Source: JADKCL01 sp031415375 (GTDB lineage: Bacteria; Bacteroidota; Bacteroidia; J057; JADKCL01). From it: 8,181 nucleotides of DNA. The notes under the pieces are model-generated. The model was not told the origin of the DNA, did no database searches, and saw nothing but the letters and a program-made list of their open reading frames with translations. Of this stretch, positions 6,648 to 8,181 are shown one piece after another. The translations under genes were made by a program, and so were the position numbers. The stretch spans positions 1 through 8,181 of the forward strand of contig JANORP010000238.1 of assembly GCA_031415375.1 (NCBI GenBank), given 5' to 3'. Every line of letters starts with the position of its first letter. The stretch's first letter is position 1.

Positions 6648-8181
6648 TTAATCTTCTTGCAGCCGAATTGGTGCTTGGACCAGCGCAGTGAGGCTTGCGA
6701 GGTCGCTAGGGATACCTTTTGTGAGGACTTCAGTGCCGTTGGCGCCGATATAGACCATGTCTCGCAACGCGATTCCTGTGCCGCGCCACTTGGTGGTCAC
6801 GCCATCACCATCGCCAAGATAAATCGATGTCTCGACACTCAGCACCTGACCGTTCTGAAAGGTATTCCCTAGCGGAAACTCCTCTAGCTCCAGCCCGATT
6901 CCCGTCAAAAACTGAACCTTTATAATGTGTCTTGCTCCCAAACCATTCGAGGTGAAAATCAGCGTCTTGTCGAGTTCCGTGAAGCCTGCACTGGCAATAC
7001 CACCGATCGAGGCGATACTCGCACCAGCGATGCAAGCCTTGATTTGTTTTTGATGCAGTGCCAGCGTGCCTTCATACAAAGCCTTCACATCCACTCCAAA
7101 GCTCCCACCAATCGGCAGGGTGCGCGTCGCGCGCGCCTTGTAGCCATTGATTTCCACGGCCAAGTCCAAGATCACAGGCCCGCTAGTGGGCAGCATCGCA
7201 GCATTGGCCACATAGTTGGGACGAGCGCTATTTTTGCCCGAAGCCACCACCACTGGCATCGCGAGGCGAGCTCCATTGAGTAGTGCCACATATTCTGCGG
7301 CTGCCTGTAGCCGCGCCTCGGCTTTGCCAGCCGATGCACGCGATGCACCGGCCTTGAATGCATCCTCCAATATGTCCACAGACTTGCGGATCAACACGAG
7401 TTCTGCCTCTGTTTTGAGCATGCGTTGCGACCAGTATGTGCTTGTATATTCCTGGATATTGATTTTGATGCGTCGCATTTCCGCTTGCAATGTCATCAAT
7501 TCCTCAGATGTCTGAACCTGCAAGAATCTGTCCAACAATGGAATACAAGATTCCTGTGCCTGATACCCTATCCAGGCACGAATCTCTTGCGCGAGCGCGG
7601 GTACAGATTTGAAATCGACCGTCGCAATCTTTTTGAAGCGCGCTTGAGCCTGTTGTCCAAAAGGAAATCCAGGTGCCAAAGTGGAATAGAAGATGGAGCA
7701 ATTCTCCTGATAGCCCGCCGATCCCGGTTCAAGAAAAGTGGAAAGGCGCATGGGTTTAGTGTAAATCTTCTCGACGGATTCATTCGCCAAAATCTCCATG
7801 CAAAACTTTCGCCATTGACTTGCTTGCCTGATGGCAAGATTACCCTCTTGCAAGCCAAACTTGCCTCGGTATTCATACCCCATCGAGACGAGGCCATAAT
7901 CGGTCTTGTCTGGTAAAAAGATCAAAGTGCCCACTGAACCTTCAACCAACGTTTTTGGTTCCGAGAAGATCACCGCGACGGCATTGGGGATGCGCAAGCC
8001 AGTGAGGTAATAGAAGTCGGGATCGCAGCCAAAGGGTTGTGCAAATCGCTGGGCATCGTCTTGGGCAATGAATCCTCCAGAAAACAAAACCACGCAAGAC
8101 TTCGCTGGCAATTGTGTGCGCACCTTGGTACATGCCGAAGCTCTAAAGGCCGAACCCAAAGGATCTTGAAGATCACTTTGG
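6648..8181 (-). CDS. Aminopeptidase P-like (M24) protein with a degenerate metal site, probably inactive (5' end outside window)
   Basis: This is a soluble, two-domain protein of the Xaa-Pro aminopeptidase family. The frame is open to the right edge. A TTG at 8157-8159 is possible as a start, but an ATG beyond the window is more likely. Numbering from that TTG (503 codons), an AMP_N-type domain covers about 20-185, with DPDFYYLTGLRIPNAVAVIF (46-65). A helical linker follows (218-265), then the M24 pita-bread domain, about 266-485. The M24 landmarks align well, yet ligands are changed. D332 in LDLAVEINGY is kept. GYKARATRT (339-347) has R343 where the second Asp belongs. TGIGLELEEFP (419-429) has T419 for the metal-binding His and E426 for the substrate-site His. 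E443 in SVETSIY is kept, although the usual P-G is T-S. GIALRD (462-467) has R466 for the last Glu. Loss of three of five ligands makes hydrolysis unlikely, so a binding or scaffold role is inferred. No frameshift is apparent. Confidence 0.9.
   Translation of the reverse strand, partial: QSDLQDPLGSAFRASACTKVRTQLPAKSCVVLFSGGFIAQDDAQRFAQPFGCDPDFYYLTGLRIPNAVAVIFSEPKTLVEGSVGTLIFLPDKTDYGLVSMGYEYRGKFGLQEGNLAIRQASQWRKFCMEILANESVEKIYTKPMRLSTFLEPGSAGYQENCSIFYSTLAPGFPFGQQAQARFKKIATVDFKSVPALAQEIRAWIGYQAQESCIPLLDRFLQVQTSEELMTLQAEMRRIKINIQEYTSTYWSQRMLKTEAELVLIRKSVDILEDAFKAGASRASAGKAEARLQAAAEYVALLNGARLAMPVVVASGKNSARPNYVANAAMLPTSGPVILDLAVEINGYKARATRTLPIGGSFGVDVKALYEGTLALHQKQIKACIAGASIASIGGIASAGFTELDKTLIFTSNGLGARHIIKVQFLTGIGLELEEFPLGNTFQNGQVLSVETSIYLGDGDGVTTKWRGTGIALRDMVYIGANGTEVLTKGIPSDLASLTALVQAPIRLQED

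Noticed and set aside
7425..7916. 163-codon plus-strand frame opposite the M24-like gene
   Set aside because: It is antisense to the continuous M24-like frame and shows no recognisable protein pattern.

Overview
The window looks like chromosomal DNA from a member of the Bacteroidota. The main marker is a secreted protein ending in a type IX secretion (T9SS) C-terminal sorting domain. Supporting signs are a futalosine-route menaquinone gene pair (found in this phylum among Cytophagia, Saprospiria and Chitinophagia lineages), a heptose epimerase for lipopolysaccharide, starts without Shine-Dalgarno sequences, and promoter-like boxes resembling the Bacteroidota TAnnTTTG element. A Saprospiria- or Chitinophagia-like source is my best guess, but the sequence does not prove it. 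I see no tRNA, rRNA, CRISPR array, insertion sequence or integrase.

Layout, left to right. Positions 1-586 (minus) hold the N-terminal part of a membrane protein with three predicted helices, cut by the window edge. Positions 715-3208 (minus) form a compact cluster transcribed mqnB, mqnD, hldD. mqnB and mqnD overlap by four bases (ATGA), and hldD starts 23 bases after mqnD ends. Positions 3209-3550 are a non-coding divergent region. Positions 3551-3958 carry the only plus-strand gene, a small stand-alone TIR-like (ThsB/DUF1863/MTH538-type) protein. Positions 4025-6569 (minus) hold a T9SS-exported protein followed after one base by rarA, which encodes an AAA+ clamp-loader-like ATPase. Positions 6648-8181 (minus) hold an M24 aminopeptidase-P-like protein, open at the right edge, in which three of the five metal ligands are replaced.

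How the genes relate. MqnB and MqnD act in the same pathway: MqnB removes hypoxanthine from futalosine, and MqnD makes 1,4-dihydroxy-6-naphthoate. HldD supplies ADP-L-glycero-D-manno-heptose for the LPS core and shares only the transcript. RarA and the T9SS protein have no obvious functional link despite near-overlapping genes. The least ordinary items are the degenerate M24 protein, which keeps its fold motifs but has lost the dinuclear metal site, and the lone TIR-like protein, which sits among housekeeping genes without a recognisable defence partner. I found no complete multi-gene system that I would call new.
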